NCBI GenBank assembly: GCA_013287435.1 | Contig: JABDDU010000012.1 | Span: 1 to 43,147 of the forward strand | Reading direction: 5' to 3' | From: Verrucomicrobiota bacterium | Lineage (GTDB): Bacteria > Pseudomonadota > Gammaproteobacteria > Coxiellales > Coxiellaceae | DNA: 43,147 nucleotides | In this document: in pieces, positions 1 through 8,250 of the stretch | How positions within the stretch are numbered: position 1 is the first letter of the stretch | Layout: each line of letters opens with the position of its first letter | The notes under the pieces: model-generated | Seen by the model: the letters and a program-made list of their open reading frames with translations, nothing else | Told to the model about the DNA's origin: nothing | The model's database searches: none | Translations under genes and position numbers: made by a program

Positions 1-83
1 TTGCGCATGAACAAAAAGCTTATTATTATCAACAGCAATCTGTTTAATTTTCAATTTATTGTGATTAACTCCGAGGTAAATTT

Positions 84-686
84 ATGTCATTAGTTTCTCG
101 TCAAGCACCTGATTTTACAGTAGCAGCCGTTTTGGATAACGGTGAAATCGTCGGTCAATACCATTTCGGCAAAGCAACCAAAGGAAAATATGCCTTGGTT
201 TTCTTCTATCCGTTAGATTTCACCTTTGTATGCCCTTCTGAATTGATTGCCTTGGATCATGCCATGGATGAGTTTAAAGCGCGTAATGTGGAAGTGATTG
301 CAGTCTCAATCGATTCACAATTCACGCATAACGCATGGCGCAATACACCGGTTGATAAAGGTGGTATTGGCGCAGTGAAATATACAATGGCTGCCGATGT
401 GGCGCATACCATTGCGCGTGCTTACGGTGTCGAACATCCAGAAGCGGGTGTTGCATTGCGCGGTGCATTTATTATTGATGACAAAGGCGTTGTACGTTCT
501 GAAATTATTAATGATTTACCACTCGGTCGTAGCATGACGGAAATTCTTCGTTTGATTGATGCATTGCAATTCACCGAAAAACACGGCGAAGTCTGCCCAG
601 CCAACTGGAAAAAAGGCGATAAAGGGATGACAGCTTCACCAAAAGGTGTTGCCGCTTATCTCGCTGAACATGCGGATGGATTGTGA
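84..686 (+). CDS. ahpC: 2-Cys peroxiredoxin (AhpC/Prx1 type)
   Basis: Thiol peroxidase that reduces hydrogen peroxide and organic hydroperoxides in the cytoplasm. The 200-residue protein has the Prx signature FYPLDFTFVCPSE with the peroxidatic cysteine at about residue 50, and the resolving cysteine in GEVCPANW at about residue 171. This is the typical two-cysteine arrangement. The C-terminus stops soon after that helix and lacks the YF motif of many eukaryotic Prx1 proteins, which in the family correlates with resistance to overoxidation (inference here). The start is supported by a GAGGT Shine-Dalgarno 8 bases upstream. No ahpF lies next to it, so the reductant is unknown. A short mobile element is inserted 8 bases after the stop codon. 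Confidence 0.95.
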   Translation: MSLVSRQAPDFTVAAVLDNGEIVGQYHFGKATKGKYALVFFYPLDFTFVCPSELIALDHAMDEFKARNVEVIAVSIDSQFTHNAWRNTPVDKGGIGAVKYTMAADVAHTIARAYGVEHPEAGVALRGAFIIDDKGVVRSEIINDLPLGRSMTEILRLIDALQFTEKHGEVCPANWKKGDKGMTASPKGVAAYLAEHADGL

Positions 687-694
687 TTCAGAAG

Positions 695-869
695 GTAACA
701 GATCACTCCGTAGATAGAAACGCCGATTTTGGATGCTTTTTTGCAGTAAATCTCGTTGAAATGCTCGATGTACGATCAAGTACACCTGCGCTTTCAACTC
801 AATTTACTACAAAAAATCATCTCAAACTCGACGTTTTACTAAATCAGACAACGAGGCCTGATCTGTTAC
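695..869 (+). mobile_element. MITE-like palindromic element, family A, copy 1
   Basis: A 175-bp non-coding element that differs from the copy at 13825-13999 at a single base (T864 here, C13994 there). Its ends are an 11-bp perfect inverted repeat, GTAACAGATCA, and it is flanked by a perfect 8-bp direct repeat TTCAGAAG (687-694 and 870-877), so it was inserted by transposition. The two halves are imperfectly complementary along almost the whole length, for example GATGCTTTTTTGCAGTAAAT against ATTTACTACAAAAAATCATC, so the transcript would form one long hairpin. There is no transposase ORF, so it must be mobilised in trans. GTAA ends and 8-bp duplications are known for the IS66 family; that assignment is tentative. 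A 73-codon ORF across it is a by-product. Confidence 0.9.
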
Positions 870-952
870 TTCAGAAGTCATCGCTCACCTTGGGTTTTTT
901 GTGATGCGTTCTTTTGGGGATAATCGCAGAAAATCCATCTAACACGGTTGAT

Positions 953-2407
953 TTAAATTTTATCCGACTCATCTTCTAAAAACGCCGAAAAATCGATTAT
1001 CTCAAAAAAATAATTCGCGTCATTCATTTCATTCGATACGCCATTAACATGAATAAGCACGGGAACGCAGACGAAATTTTTAGGAACAGCGAGTTTTTTA
1101 ATTTTGTCTTTCACTTCATGGATTACCGCTGTTTTTAATTCTTGTTGTGAAAATTTAATTTCGCATACAAATAAAGTATTGGTGCGTGTTTGAATAAGAT
1201 AGTCAATTTGACAACCTGGTTGTTTCTTAGTCTCCCGCTGATAATAAATACCATCCGCCATAATATCTTCTGAAGACAATCTCAATTTTTTTTGTATCAA
1301 TTCACGATTATTTAAAACGAGCGATTCAAATTGAAAACCGACAATGCTATTCCAGCTGGGTAAGGATGAAAGTGGTGTTGATCGATACTGCCCCTTTTCA
1401 ATTAAATTTAATTTAGGTTGAATATATTTATAATAAAACCGCAAGTAATTATCAGACAATCGATACAAACTAATCTTTTTTTCTTTCCCTGTTTTAATAT
1501 CCCATGCAAAACTGCGATTAATATAACCCGCTTCAATTAATTCATTAAGATAATCACTTAATAAACCACTGCTTGTGTAATGAATGCCCTCAGCAATGTC
1601 TGGATATTCTAAAATGCGATTGGATAGCAACCGCGTAATTTTTTCATAAATTTCACTGCGATTTGAAAATAAATCATGAAAAATATAATGGTGTTCATTA
1701 ACGAGCATGCCATCCGAATCAAAACACAACGCTTTGATATTGTCAGCAGCAGAACGAGCAGGATTAATTAATTCGATATACCACGGAACACCCCCGGTTA
1801 ATGATAGTAATAAAAATTTTTCGTACGGTGAGCGATGAAATCCGAGTGTGGCGAGTAATTGATTGCAATGATGCAGCGATAATTCTCGCAATGTTATTTT
1901 TTTTGAGATACGTCCAAAATAACCCGTGCTACTTAAAATATTTTTTTCAATCCATGCAGAAATGGATCCACACAAAACCAAAATTAAACGCGGATTTTTT
2001 TGATAAGCCAACTCCCATACATTTTTTAATTTGCTTAAAAAAGTAGGATCGTCGTGCGCCATCCAGGTGATTTCATCAAACAGAATAATGTGTGCGCCTG
2101 TTTTAATTTTTTCAGCCAATAGTGAAAATAGCTTTGCCCAATCGTCCGTTTTCATTTCGGGCAAGCTCGTTTGTGCTGCCAGTAAACGGGCAAATTCATC
2201 GCGTTGGGATTGTGCGGTAACACCATCCGTAGGAGCGAGTCCTATAAAACGCAAGAAGGGTTTATCCCGCGCAAATTCTTCAATGAGGCGTGTTTTCCCG
2301 ATGCGTCTGCGACCCTTGATAACAACCAAGCTAGCCGTCTTTTTTTTAAAAAGATCTTGTAATTCAAGCAGTTCCGTTTTACGGCCGATAAACCTAATGT
2401 CTGTCAT
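953..2407 (-). CDS. AAA ATPase with DUF234-type nuclease-like C-terminus
   Basis: A P-loop ATPase of the archaeal-ATPase/COG1672-like group, about 484 residues. The N-terminus carries a Walker A motif GRRRIGKT at about residue 32-39 and a Walker B motif HIILFDEITWM at about residue 106-116, followed by LVLCGS as a sensor strand. The C-terminus has the pattern IDYLI...LFVCEIKF, the D...ExK core of a PD-(D/E)XK nuclease fold as found in DUF234. The cellular role of this family is not established. I chose the ATG at 2407 (MTDIRFIGRK) over the in-frame ATG at 2425, because the upstream repeat array runs through those six codons. The gene is monocistronic, and a second and third ATPase of related type lie at 20940 and 42396. 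Confidence 0.85.
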   Translation of the reverse strand: MTDIRFIGRKTELLELQDLFKKKTASLVVIKGRRRIGKTRLIEEFARDKPFLRFIGLAPTDGVTAQSQRDEFARLLAAQTSLPEMKTDDWAKLFSLLAEKIKTGAHIILFDEITWMAHDDPTFLSKLKNVWELAYQKNPRLILVLCGSISAWIEKNILSSTGYFGRISKKITLRELSLHHCNQLLATLGFHRSPYEKFLLLSLTGGVPWYIELINPARSAADNIKALCFDSDGMLVNEHHYIFHDLFSNRSEIYEKITRLLSNRILEYPDIAEGIHYTSSGLLSDYLNELIEAGYINRSFAWDIKTGKEKKISLYRLSDNYLRFYYKYIQPKLNLIEKGQYRSTPLSSLPSWNSIVGFQFESLVLNNRELIQKKLRLSSEDIMADGIYYQRETKKQPGCQIDYLIQTRTNTLFVCEIKFSQQELKTAVIHEVKDKIKKLAVPKNFVCVPVLIHVNGVSNEMNDANYFFEIIDFSAFLEDESDKI

Positions 2408-2552
2408 AAATACGCCAAAATGCAAAAAGTCAATTTCACGTATTATAAACCATCCTCTTTGAAATACGCAAGAATGGAAATTTCCATTTTCACGTATTTC
2501 AGATTGGACTTTTAAAATACGCAGAAATGGAAATTGTCGATCTTGCGTATTG
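2408..2552 (-). repeat. Array of three 38-bp palindromic repeats upstream of the ATPase gene
   Basis: Three diverged copies of a 38-bp palindrome lie at 2408-2445, 2462-2499 and 2515-2552, separated by unrelated spacers of 16 and 15 bp. On the + strand each begins AAATACGC, continues with an AATG(G)-like inner arm, and ends with the inverted arm (A/G)CGTATT. The middle copy is the most regular: AAATACGCAAGAATGG, then AAATTT, then CCATTTTCACGTATTT. The first copy touches the ATPase start codon, so the array occupies the promoter and leader of that gene. It could be an operator array for autoregulation or a cleavage or binding site of the ATPase/nuclease protein. It is not a CRISPR, since there are only three diverged units and very short spacers. 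Confidence 0.8.
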
Positions 2553-2654
2553 AAAAAGCGGCACAGAGAGATCTAATAATTTTGACAAAGCTGTTAACAG
2601 AGGGGTATTATTTTGCTTGTTATTAAATTGAGATTTAATAGAGAAGAGGTAAAT

Positions 2655-3092
2655 ATGTCAGATATATTTAGTTGGAGGCGTCTTGATTGGCTGCATGATA
2701 ATAATGGTAAAAATTGTTGGTGGTTAACGAGTTTTTTATGCCTTATTTTTGCTACGCCTTTTTTGTACGCGGCTTTCATTAAAGAAGATACCTCCCGGTG
2801 TGCCACCGCCACCCCACAGAATTCTGGCTGGCAAAACCCAGAGAGCTGTTTCGACGCAAGCAAAACAGATAAAATAATGTGGTTGGTAGCGTATGGCTCG
2901 ATTTTGTCTTTATCCGTACTTTGTTTCTTCGCAGGTCTTCTGGCGAAAAGATCATCGAATTCAAGTTCGGAAGAAAATCCGCTTTTAGCTGTTCCTGTAA
3001 CTCCACGCAATAATTCCCCTGCAGCGGATACTGCCATATCAGTACCTGCACGTGACCAAGAAATGGGGAGTCTCACCCCTCCTTCTCCCTAA
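2655..3092 (+). CDS. Small two-helix membrane protein, unknown function
   Basis: I do not recognise this 145-residue protein. Two hydrophobic segments are visible at about residues 21-41 (WWLTSFLCLIFATPFLYAAF) and 69-91 (MWLVAYGSILSLSVLCFFAG). They are separated by a roughly 27-residue loop containing two cysteines (about C49 and C65) that could pair in the periplasm. The tail after residue 95 is hydrophilic, rich in Ser and Pro, and ends EMGSLTPPSP. The ATG at 2655 was chosen because AGAGG lies 6 bases upstream, whereas the in-frame ATG at 2613 has no such site. The layout resembles the protein at 16908, which also ends with a Met-rich then TPP tail. A secreted effector is possible but unproven. 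Confidence 0.7.
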   Translation: MSDIFSWRRLDWLHDNNGKNCWWLTSFLCLIFATPFLYAAFIKEDTSRCATATPQNSGWQNPESCFDASKTDKIMWLVAYGSILSLSVLCFFAGLLAKRSSNSSSEENPLLAVPVTPRNNSPAADTAISVPARDQEMGSLTPPSP

Positions 3093-3127
3093 AAAATCAT
3101 TATTACATTCACCAGACAAGGACGTCT

Positions 3128-3727
3128 TTACTGTTTCCCAAATTTATTCACAATATAACAAAACAACGTCGCCGTTTGTTTCGCATCATAAATGGCCGAA
3201 TGCGCTTCGTTTTTGTCAAATCCAATGCGTGCAATGCGCAATGCTTTTGCTAAAACTGTTTTTCCAAAAACCAAACCTGATAAAGTAGCGGTGTCAAAAA
3301 CGGTAAATGCATGAAACGGCGTTTCTTTTATTTTGCAGCGTTTTGTGGCTGCAATAATAAATGACAAATCAAAATGCGCATTATGTCCCACTAAAACTGC
3401 GCGACGACAACCGGTATTTTTCAATGCCTGATCCACAAATTGAAATAATTGGGTGAGTGCATCGTGCTCACTGATATCAAATCGAAACGGATGAAAGGGA
3501 TCGATGCCGGTTATTTTCAGCGCATCATCATCCAAACGCGCTCCTTCAAACGGCGTGACGTGACACGCAAAATCACCGACTGGCATTAACAAACCCGCAT
3601 CATTAAAATCAACAGAAACAGCCGCAATTTCCAAAATCGCATTTTTTTGATAATCAACACCACTCGTTTCGATATCGACAACGACAGGCAAATAACCATC
3701 AAATCTTTTCTTTATTGCATTTGCCAA
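3128..3727 (-). CDS. rnt: Ribonuclease T
   Basis: A DEDDh 3'-to-5' exoribonuclease that trims the CCA end of tRNA and matures 5S and other stable RNAs. The 199-residue sequence has ExoI VVVDIETSGVD near residue 15-25, ExoII GHNAHFDLSF near 113-122, and ExoIII HSAIYDAKQTA with its conserved His and Asp near 177-187. The length fits RNase T. The spacing from ExoI to ExoII, with a basic region between, also fits RNase T better than the shorter DnaQ core. The start overlaps the 3' end of pyrC by 16 bases on the same strand, so the two genes are translationally coupled. A common pyrC-rnt transcript is likely. Confidence 0.9.
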   Translation of the reverse strand: MANAIKKRFDGYLPVVVDIETSGVDYQKNAILEIAAVSVDFNDAGLLMPVGDFACHVTPFEGARLDDDALKITGIDPFHPFRFDISEHDALTQLFQFVDQALKNTGCRRAVLVGHNAHFDLSFIIAATKRCKIKETPFHAFTVFDTATLSGLVFGKTVLAKALRIARIGFDKNEAHSAIYDAKQTATLFCYIVNKFGKQ

Positions 3728-4740
3728 GATATCATTTCTCCCGCTTTCATCGGAACCAATTGCGACTCCCCAAACGATAATTTTTCAGCTATTTTCCAGG
3801 GTTTTTTGATCAATTCAATTTTATTTTTATTGATCGGCAATTGATAAAATTCTGCCCCAAAACGACTGGCAAAATTTTCTAATTTATCTAACGCGTTATT
3901 TTTCTCGAAAATTTCAGCATAAAATTCAATGGCTGCATGCGCTGAATAAATGCCTGCGCATCCACAACCGGATTCTTTTTTTTCAACAGCATGTGGCGCG
4001 CTATCGGTACCTAAGAAAAATTTCGACTGTCCGCTCATCGCAGCAGCCATTAATGCCTGTTGATCTTCCGAGCGTTTTAAAATCGGCATACAAAAATAAT
4101 GAGGACGAATGCCATGATGAAATAAATCATTGCGATTATAATGCAAATGATGTGGCGTAATAGTAGCCGCCACATTTTTTGGCGCACTCAAAATAAAATC
4201 AACAGAAGCTTTCGTAGAAATGTGTTCTAAAATAATGCGTAATTTTGGAAATTTTTTTACAATGCCTTCCAGCTCTTTTAAAAATAATTTTTCACGATCA
4301 AAAATATCCGCATTTTTATCGATCGATTCACCATGAATACACAAAACCAAATCAGCTGATTGTATGTGTTCCAACAGCGGATAGATTTTTTGACTATCAG
4401 CAATGCCATGAGCAGAATTCGTTGTTGCACCGGCAGGATAATATTTACAAGCGACAATAAACCCCGACTTTTTCGCATCAAAGATAATTGATGGTGATAA
4501 ATTTTCAGTTAAATATAAAGTCATTAAAGGCGTAAAATCACAACCGTTTGGAATTTCTTTTACAATACGATTTTTATAATCATGCGCTTGCTCAATCGAT
4601 GTAATCGGTGGTTGCAAATTTGGCATGACAATCGCACGTTTAAATTGTCGCGCAGTGTCAGCAACTGTGCGTTTTAGATACAAGTCATCACGTAAATGAC
4701 AGTGCCAATCGTCGGGTTGAATGAGTGTAATGTTGTTCAT
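3712..4740 (-). CDS. pyrC: Dihydroorotase, class II
   Basis: Zinc amidohydrolase that interconverts carbamoyl-aspartate and dihydroorotate in pyrimidine synthesis. The 342-residue protein begins MNNITLIQPDDWHCHLRDD, giving the metal-binding HxH at residues 13 and 15. CKYYPAGATTNS carries the lysine that is carboxylated in this family. LCIHGES, LEHIST and ITPHHLHYNRND supply the other ligands, and FLGTDSAPHA holds the catalytic aspartate. Length and motif order match E. coli PyrC (348 residues). The open frame extends 71 codons further upstream, but that part has no similarity to the family and covers the divergent promoter region, so the start is placed at 4740. It is the first gene of a pyrC-rnt unit and is divergent from the porin gene. 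Confidence 0.95.
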   Translation of the reverse strand: MNNITLIQPDDWHCHLRDDLYLKRTVADTARQFKRAIVMPNLQPPITSIEQAHDYKNRIVKEIPNGCDFTPLMTLYLTENLSPSIIFDAKKSGFIVACKYYPAGATTNSAHGIADSQKIYPLLEHIQSADLVLCIHGESIDKNADIFDREKLFLKELEGIVKKFPKLRIILEHISTKASVDFILSAPKNVAATITPHHLHYNRNDLFHHGIRPHYFCMPILKRSEDQQALMAAAMSGQSKFFLGTDSAPHAVEKKESGCGCAGIYSAHAAIEFYAEIFEKNNALDKLENFASRFGAEFYQLPINKNKIELIKKPWKIAEKLSFGESQLVPMKAGEMISWQMQ

Positions 4741-4836
4741 ATTTTTTTCAAAAAAATTAATTGAAAAACATTGTAGCAAATTGGAGAAAATAGCGTTATG
4801 ATTTCCGCTCTTAAAATTTAAATGGAGAGCATCACA

Positions 4837-6324
4837 GTGAAACGAGTGATAATACCAATAACAACGATTGCAGCTATTGCGTTGTCCGCATCCAGCTTTG
4901 GCGTTACTAATAATGCAGCATCGACGAAAATATTGTCTGCAAAAGTAAATCAATTAAGTGCAGAAACAAAAGAATTACAACACGAAGTATGGCTGTTAAA
5001 GAAAAATAAAAATCGCCATACTGCAAAAAAAACCAAAACAGAATCGACAGCGGCAAAGACTGATATGCCCTGGGATCATTTTGTAACGGTCACAACAACC
5101 CCATTTTTAGGTCACGCGACCGATTATGATGGCGAAGATTTATTGTATAACTTGTCATCAAACAATGAAGATTTACGTTTGTTAAAACAAAAACAACACA
5201 TTGAAAATGAAATGAAAGCGGATGGTCATTCATTAGATCGTCCGATTTTGCAATTAAGTGGCGCTGTGGAAGGTGAAGGCTTTTCACAAAGCGGATTTGC
5301 TACAGGTTCAACTGTCAATTCGGGTGTGAATTTATCAACTGCTGAATTACAAATGAATGCGATTGCAAGCTCATGGGCTTCTGCCTTTATGTCGTTTGAT
5401 TTTAATGGTGCCCCCATTAGCTCAGGAAATCGCGCGCCCAATTCAAGCATTTATTTAGGTCGTGGTTTTGCAACCATTGGTAATCTCAATCGTTTCCCGG
5501 TGTATTTCACGGGCGGTTTGATGTATGTGCCGTTTGGTCGTTATGCGAATAACATGATCAGCACACCGTTGACACAATCTATGGGTAGAATTCGCACGCC
5601 TGCTGCGTTATTAGGGTTTAGTTTGGATAACGGTTTGCACGGGTCTATCTACGGATTTTCAGGTACACAAACTTCGGGCGGTCAACCCATCTTTAAACAA
5701 TGGGGTTTGGACGGCGGATACAAATATAAATTCAGACAAAGCGATAGTCTGACAGTAGGTGCCGGTTTGGTTTCTAATATTGCCGATTCTGAAGGTATGC
5801 AAAATACAGGATTAGGCACATCTGCTAGTCAATTTGGCGGATTTGCTGTGACCAATACAGGTACAGGATCTACAAACAATAACGCATTAACGCGCAGCGT
5901 TTACGGTGTTGATGGTCATGGTACTTTGTCAGTCGGCCCCGTTAGTTTGATTGGTGAATACTTAGGTGCCTCGCAAGCTTTTGCAACCACTGATATGACT
6001 TTCAATAATGATGGTGCAAAACCGCAAGCAATGCATGCTGAAGCAGATTATTTACTGCCTTGGTTTGCTAAAAAATATGACACAACGTTGGGAGTTGCGT
6101 ATGGCCATACCTGGGAAGCGTTGGCTTTGAATTTGCCGCAAAACAGTTACTCAACTTTCTTGAGCACGAGTATTTGGCGTGAAACAACGGAAGAAATTGA
6201 ATTCCGTCATGACACCGATTATTCCAAAACAACGACCGCATTAGGTCGCGGTGCAACCGCTAATATTGTTGGCACAGGTCGCACACGTAATTCTGTGTTA
6301 GTACAAGTTGGCGTATTCTTCTAA
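4837..6324 (+). CDS. LbtU-like outer membrane porin
   Basis: A 495-residue outer membrane beta-barrel of the kind annotated as LbtU-family siderophore porin in Legionella. The name rests on overall resemblance only. The GTG at 4837 is preferred to the ATG at 4822, because GGAGAG within that upstream stretch gives a correctly spaced ribosome site and the product then starts directly with a signal peptide (KRVIIPITTIAAIALSASSFG). Residues of about 30-55 form a short coiled-coil (VNQLSAETKELQHEVWLLKK), followed by a basic linker. From about residue 125 the sequence is a run of amphipathic strands rich in Gly, Asn and aromatic residues, ending in VLVQVGVFF with the terminal Phe typical of BAM substrates. 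The substrate is unknown. Confidence 0.75.
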   Translation: MKRVIIPITTIAAIALSASSFGVTNNAASTKILSAKVNQLSAETKELQHEVWLLKKNKNRHTAKKTKTESTAAKTDMPWDHFVTVTTTPFLGHATDYDGEDLLYNLSSNNEDLRLLKQKQHIENEMKADGHSLDRPILQLSGAVEGEGFSQSGFATGSTVNSGVNLSTAELQMNAIASSWASAFMSFDFNGAPISSGNRAPNSSIYLGRGFATIGNLNRFPVYFTGGLMYVPFGRYANNMISTPLTQSMGRIRTPAALLGFSLDNGLHGSIYGFSGTQTSGGQPIFKQWGLDGGYKYKFRQSDSLTVGAGLVSNIADSEGMQNTGLGTSASQFGGFAVTNTGTGSTNNNALTRSVYGVDGHGTLSVGPVSLIGEYLGASQAFATTDMTFNNDGAKPQAMHAEADYLLPWFAKKYDTTLGVAYGHTWEALALNLPQNSYSTFLSTSIWRETTEEIEFRHDTDYSKTTTALGRGATANIVGTGRTRNSVLVQVGVFF

Positions 6325-6364
6325 TTAGTGGATCAGTGTGAGATATCGGTGTGAGTTGATTTTG

Positions 6365-6394
6365 ACTCACACTCACACTCACACTCACACTCAC
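6365..6394 (+). repeat. ACTCAC hexamer, five tandem copies, abutting the queE start
   Basis: Five perfect copies of ACTCAC end one base before the queE ATG at 6396 and fill the position where a Shine-Dalgarno should be. Just upstream, GTGTGAGT (6351-6358) is complementary to the first repeat units, so a hairpin with a loop of about 6 bases can form. Changes in copy number would change the leader length and could alter queE translation. Confidence 0.85.
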
Positions 6395-6395
6395 A

Positions 6396-7031
6396 ATGCT
6401 TAAAATCACAGAGATTTTTTTTTCATTGCAAGGAGAGACAAGAACCACAGGATTACCCACCGTATTTATTCGACTGACGGGTTGTCCGCTGCGTTGTCAA
6501 TATTGCGATACCGCTTATGCTTTTTCAGGCGGAAGCAATTACTCTGTCGATGAGATTATCCAAAACATCGAAAAATACAGCACAAAATACGTCACTGTCA
6601 CTGGCGGTGAACCGCTCGCACAAAAAGAATGTTTGATTTTATTAACAGCATTATGTGATCGTGGCTATTTGGTTTCATTGGAAACGAGCGGTGCGTTGGA
6701 TGTTTCTGAAGTCGATTCGCGGGTTGTTAAAATTATTGATATCAAAACACCTGGCTCATTGGAATCTTCTAAAAACAATTTTGAAAACATTCAACATATC
6801 AAACCGCACGATCAACTTAAATTTGTGATTTGTGATCAACACGATTACGATTGGTCGAAAAAAATAATTGCACAATTCGAGTTAGATAAAAAATGCGAAA
6901 TATTATTTTCGCCGAGTTATCAACAACTCAACTATGGTACGCTCGCAGACTGGATTTTGCGTGACCAATTACCCGTGCGGTTTCAAGTGCAGTTGCATAA
7001 GGTGATTTGGGGGGATGTGCCGGGGAGATAG
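6396..7031 (+). CDS. queE: 7-carboxy-7-deazaguanine synthase
   Basis: Radical SAM enzyme that rearranges 6-carboxytetrahydropterin to 7-carboxy-7-deazaguanine, the ring-forming step towards preQ0 and queuosine in tRNA. The 211-residue protein begins MLKITEIFFSLQGE, typical for the family. It carries GCPLRCQYCDTA, the CxxxCxxC cluster motif with cysteines at 30, 34 and 37. TVTGGEPL (about residue 67-74) and ETSG follow as SAM-binding elements. The start is certain from the conserved N-terminus, yet no Shine-Dalgarno precedes it because the ACTCAC repeat occupies that place. ttcA, another tRNA modification gene, follows after 35 bases and is probably co-transcribed. No other que genes are in the window. 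Confidence 0.93.
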   Translation: MLKITEIFFSLQGETRTTGLPTVFIRLTGCPLRCQYCDTAYAFSGGSNYSVDEIIQNIEKYSTKYVTVTGGEPLAQKECLILLTALCDRGYLVSLETSGALDVSEVDSRVVKIIDIKTPGSLESSKNNFENIQHIKPHDQLKFVICDQHDYDWSKKIIAQFELDKKCEILFSPSYQQLNYGTLADWILRDQLPVRFQVQLHKVIWGDVPGR

Positions 7032-7066
7032 GTGTCACACCCACACCTGAATTCTAGAGAATTACA

Positions 7067-7846
7067 ATGACCGATCAACAATCAAAAACCGAAAAAAAAC
7101 TCTTCCATTACACCACCAAAGCCATCGCCGATTACAAATTGATCGCAAAAGGCGATCGCGTGATGGTCTGTTTATCTGGCGGAAAAGATTCATACACCAT
7201 GCTCAGTATTTTAAATTTAATTCGCCTAGAATGGCGCAATTCTTTTGACATTTTTTCGTATACTTTGGATCAATCTCAGCCGGGTTGGGATGATTCGCAC
7301 ATGCGCAATTGGTTAACGGATCATAAAATAAAATATGACATTGAAACGCGCGATACGTATTCTGTTGTCAAACGCGTAATTCCCGAAGGTCAAACGTATT
7401 GCTCACTGTGTTCGCGATTGCGTCGCGGTAATATTTATCGTTATGCCGAAGAAAATGGATTTAATAAAATTGCATTGGGTCATCACCGCGATGATTTAAT
7501 TCAAACCTTATTAATGTCAATTTTATACTCCGGGCAAATTAAATCGATGCCGCCGAAATTATTATCCGATAATAAAAAACATGTTGTGATTCGCCCCATG
7601 ATTTATTGTCAGGAAAATGACATCAAAGAATATGCGCGCGCGCAACAATTCCCCATCATTCCGTGCACATTATGCGGCTCACAAGAAAATATGACACGAA
7701 AAAGAGTGAAAAAATTAATTGAAGATTTGAGTGCAGAAAATCCAAAAATTCCAAGCAATATGTTACATGCCTTGCAAAGTATTCATCCGAGTCAGTTGAT
7801 GGATAAAAGTTTGTGGGATTTTGATTTTTTTAAACACGACTACTAA
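7067..7846 (+). CDS. ttcA: tRNA 2-thiocytidine(32) synthetase
   Basis: Adenylates and thiolates C32 in a subset of tRNAs, using an iron-sulfur cluster. The 259-residue protein has the PP-loop SGGKDS at residues 37-42. The cysteines of the cluster are in [10 protein letters not shown] (about residues 109-118) and CTLCGSQ (about 202-208), and [14 protein letters not shown] is the conserved downstream helix. The length is a little short of E. coli TtcA (311 residues) because the C-terminal tail is reduced, ending at [12 protein letters not shown]. It lies 35 bases after queE on the same strand. Its 3' end overlaps the convergent small gene at 7830 by 17 bases. Confidence 0.93.
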   Translation: MTDQQSKTEKKLFHYTTKAIADYKLIAKGDRVMVCLSGGKDSYTMLSILNLIRLEWRNSFDIFSYTLDQSQPGWDDSHMRNWLTDHKIKYDIETRDTYSVVKRVIPEGQTYCSLCSRLRRGNIYRYAEENGFNKIALGHHRDDLIQTLLMSILYSGQIKSMPPKLLSDNKKHVVIRPMIYCQENDIKEYARAQQFPIIPCTLCGSQENMTRKRVKKLIEDLSAENPKIPSNMLHALQSIHPSQLMDKSLWDFDFFKHDY

Positions 7847-8168
7847 CCCTTTCATGGGGTATTTCCGATTGTATATTGTTGGAAGACGATGGTGGAATTC
7901 CATCGAAAACCAAAGGTAGAGTTTCATCTGAAGGAAAAAAATTCGGACATATTTTGTAAATCGACATGAATAATAAAACAGTGGCGATACCAACACCTGT
8001 CGCAATAAGCAGATGTATTCCTGTCTTATGAATTAGGGATTTTTTGTTTGAGGAGCCATTGAGCATCTCTAGAAAAATAAACAACATGAGTGCAAAAGCA
8101 ATTCCGTATAAGGCGCCAATTTTTGTAACGTTTAACAAACCATAGCGTCTACCGGGATCATCAAACAT
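7830..8168 (-). CDS. Small two-helix membrane protein, unknown function
   Basis: Not recognised. The 112-residue product starts [16 protein letters not shown] and has two clear transmembrane segments. The first is at about residues 17-35 ([20 protein letters not shown]) and the second at about 50-70 ([20 protein letters not shown]). A polar tail follows. It is convergent with ttcA and divergent from clpB. The reading frame continues 17 bases into the end of ttcA. Like the genes at 2655 and 16908 it is an orphan membrane protein with a disordered C-terminus; they do not share obvious sequence otherwise. Confidence 0.6.
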   Translation of the reverse strand: MFDDPGRRYGLLNVTKIGALYGIAFALMLFIFLEMLNGSSNKKSLIHKTGIHLLIATGVGIATVLLFMSIYKICPNFFPSDETLPLVFDGIPPSSSNNIQSEIPHERVSSRV

Positions 8169-8189
8169 AACACCCCTTGAATTTTTATA

Positions 8190-8217
8190 TTGAAAATTAA
8201 ACGTTACGCCCGCATAT
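8190..8217 (+). promoter_or_regulatory. Possible heat-shock (sigma-32 type) promoter of clpB
   Basis: TTGAAA at 8190-8195, 13 bases, then CCCGCATAT at 8209-8217. This resembles the sigma-32 consensus (CTTGAAA, 11-16 bases, CCCCATnT) and sits 33 bases before the clpB start. clpB is a classic heat-shock gene, which supports the reading, but the -10 match is imperfect. Confidence 0.4.
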
Positions 8218-8250
8218 TATCCATAACACCAAATAACCAGGCAGCTATCA

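Noticed and set aside
683..904. 73-codon ORF after ahpC
   Set aside because: It lies almost wholly inside mobile element A, is not carried over as a gene at the second copy, and has no ribosome site.
2408..2552. CRISPR array
   Set aside because: There are only three diverged palindromic units with 15-16-bp spacers and no cas genes; an operator-like array fits better.
3052..3288. Plus-strand ORF opposite rnt
   Set aside because: It is a shadow of the rnt coding sequence and shows no similarity or ribosome site.
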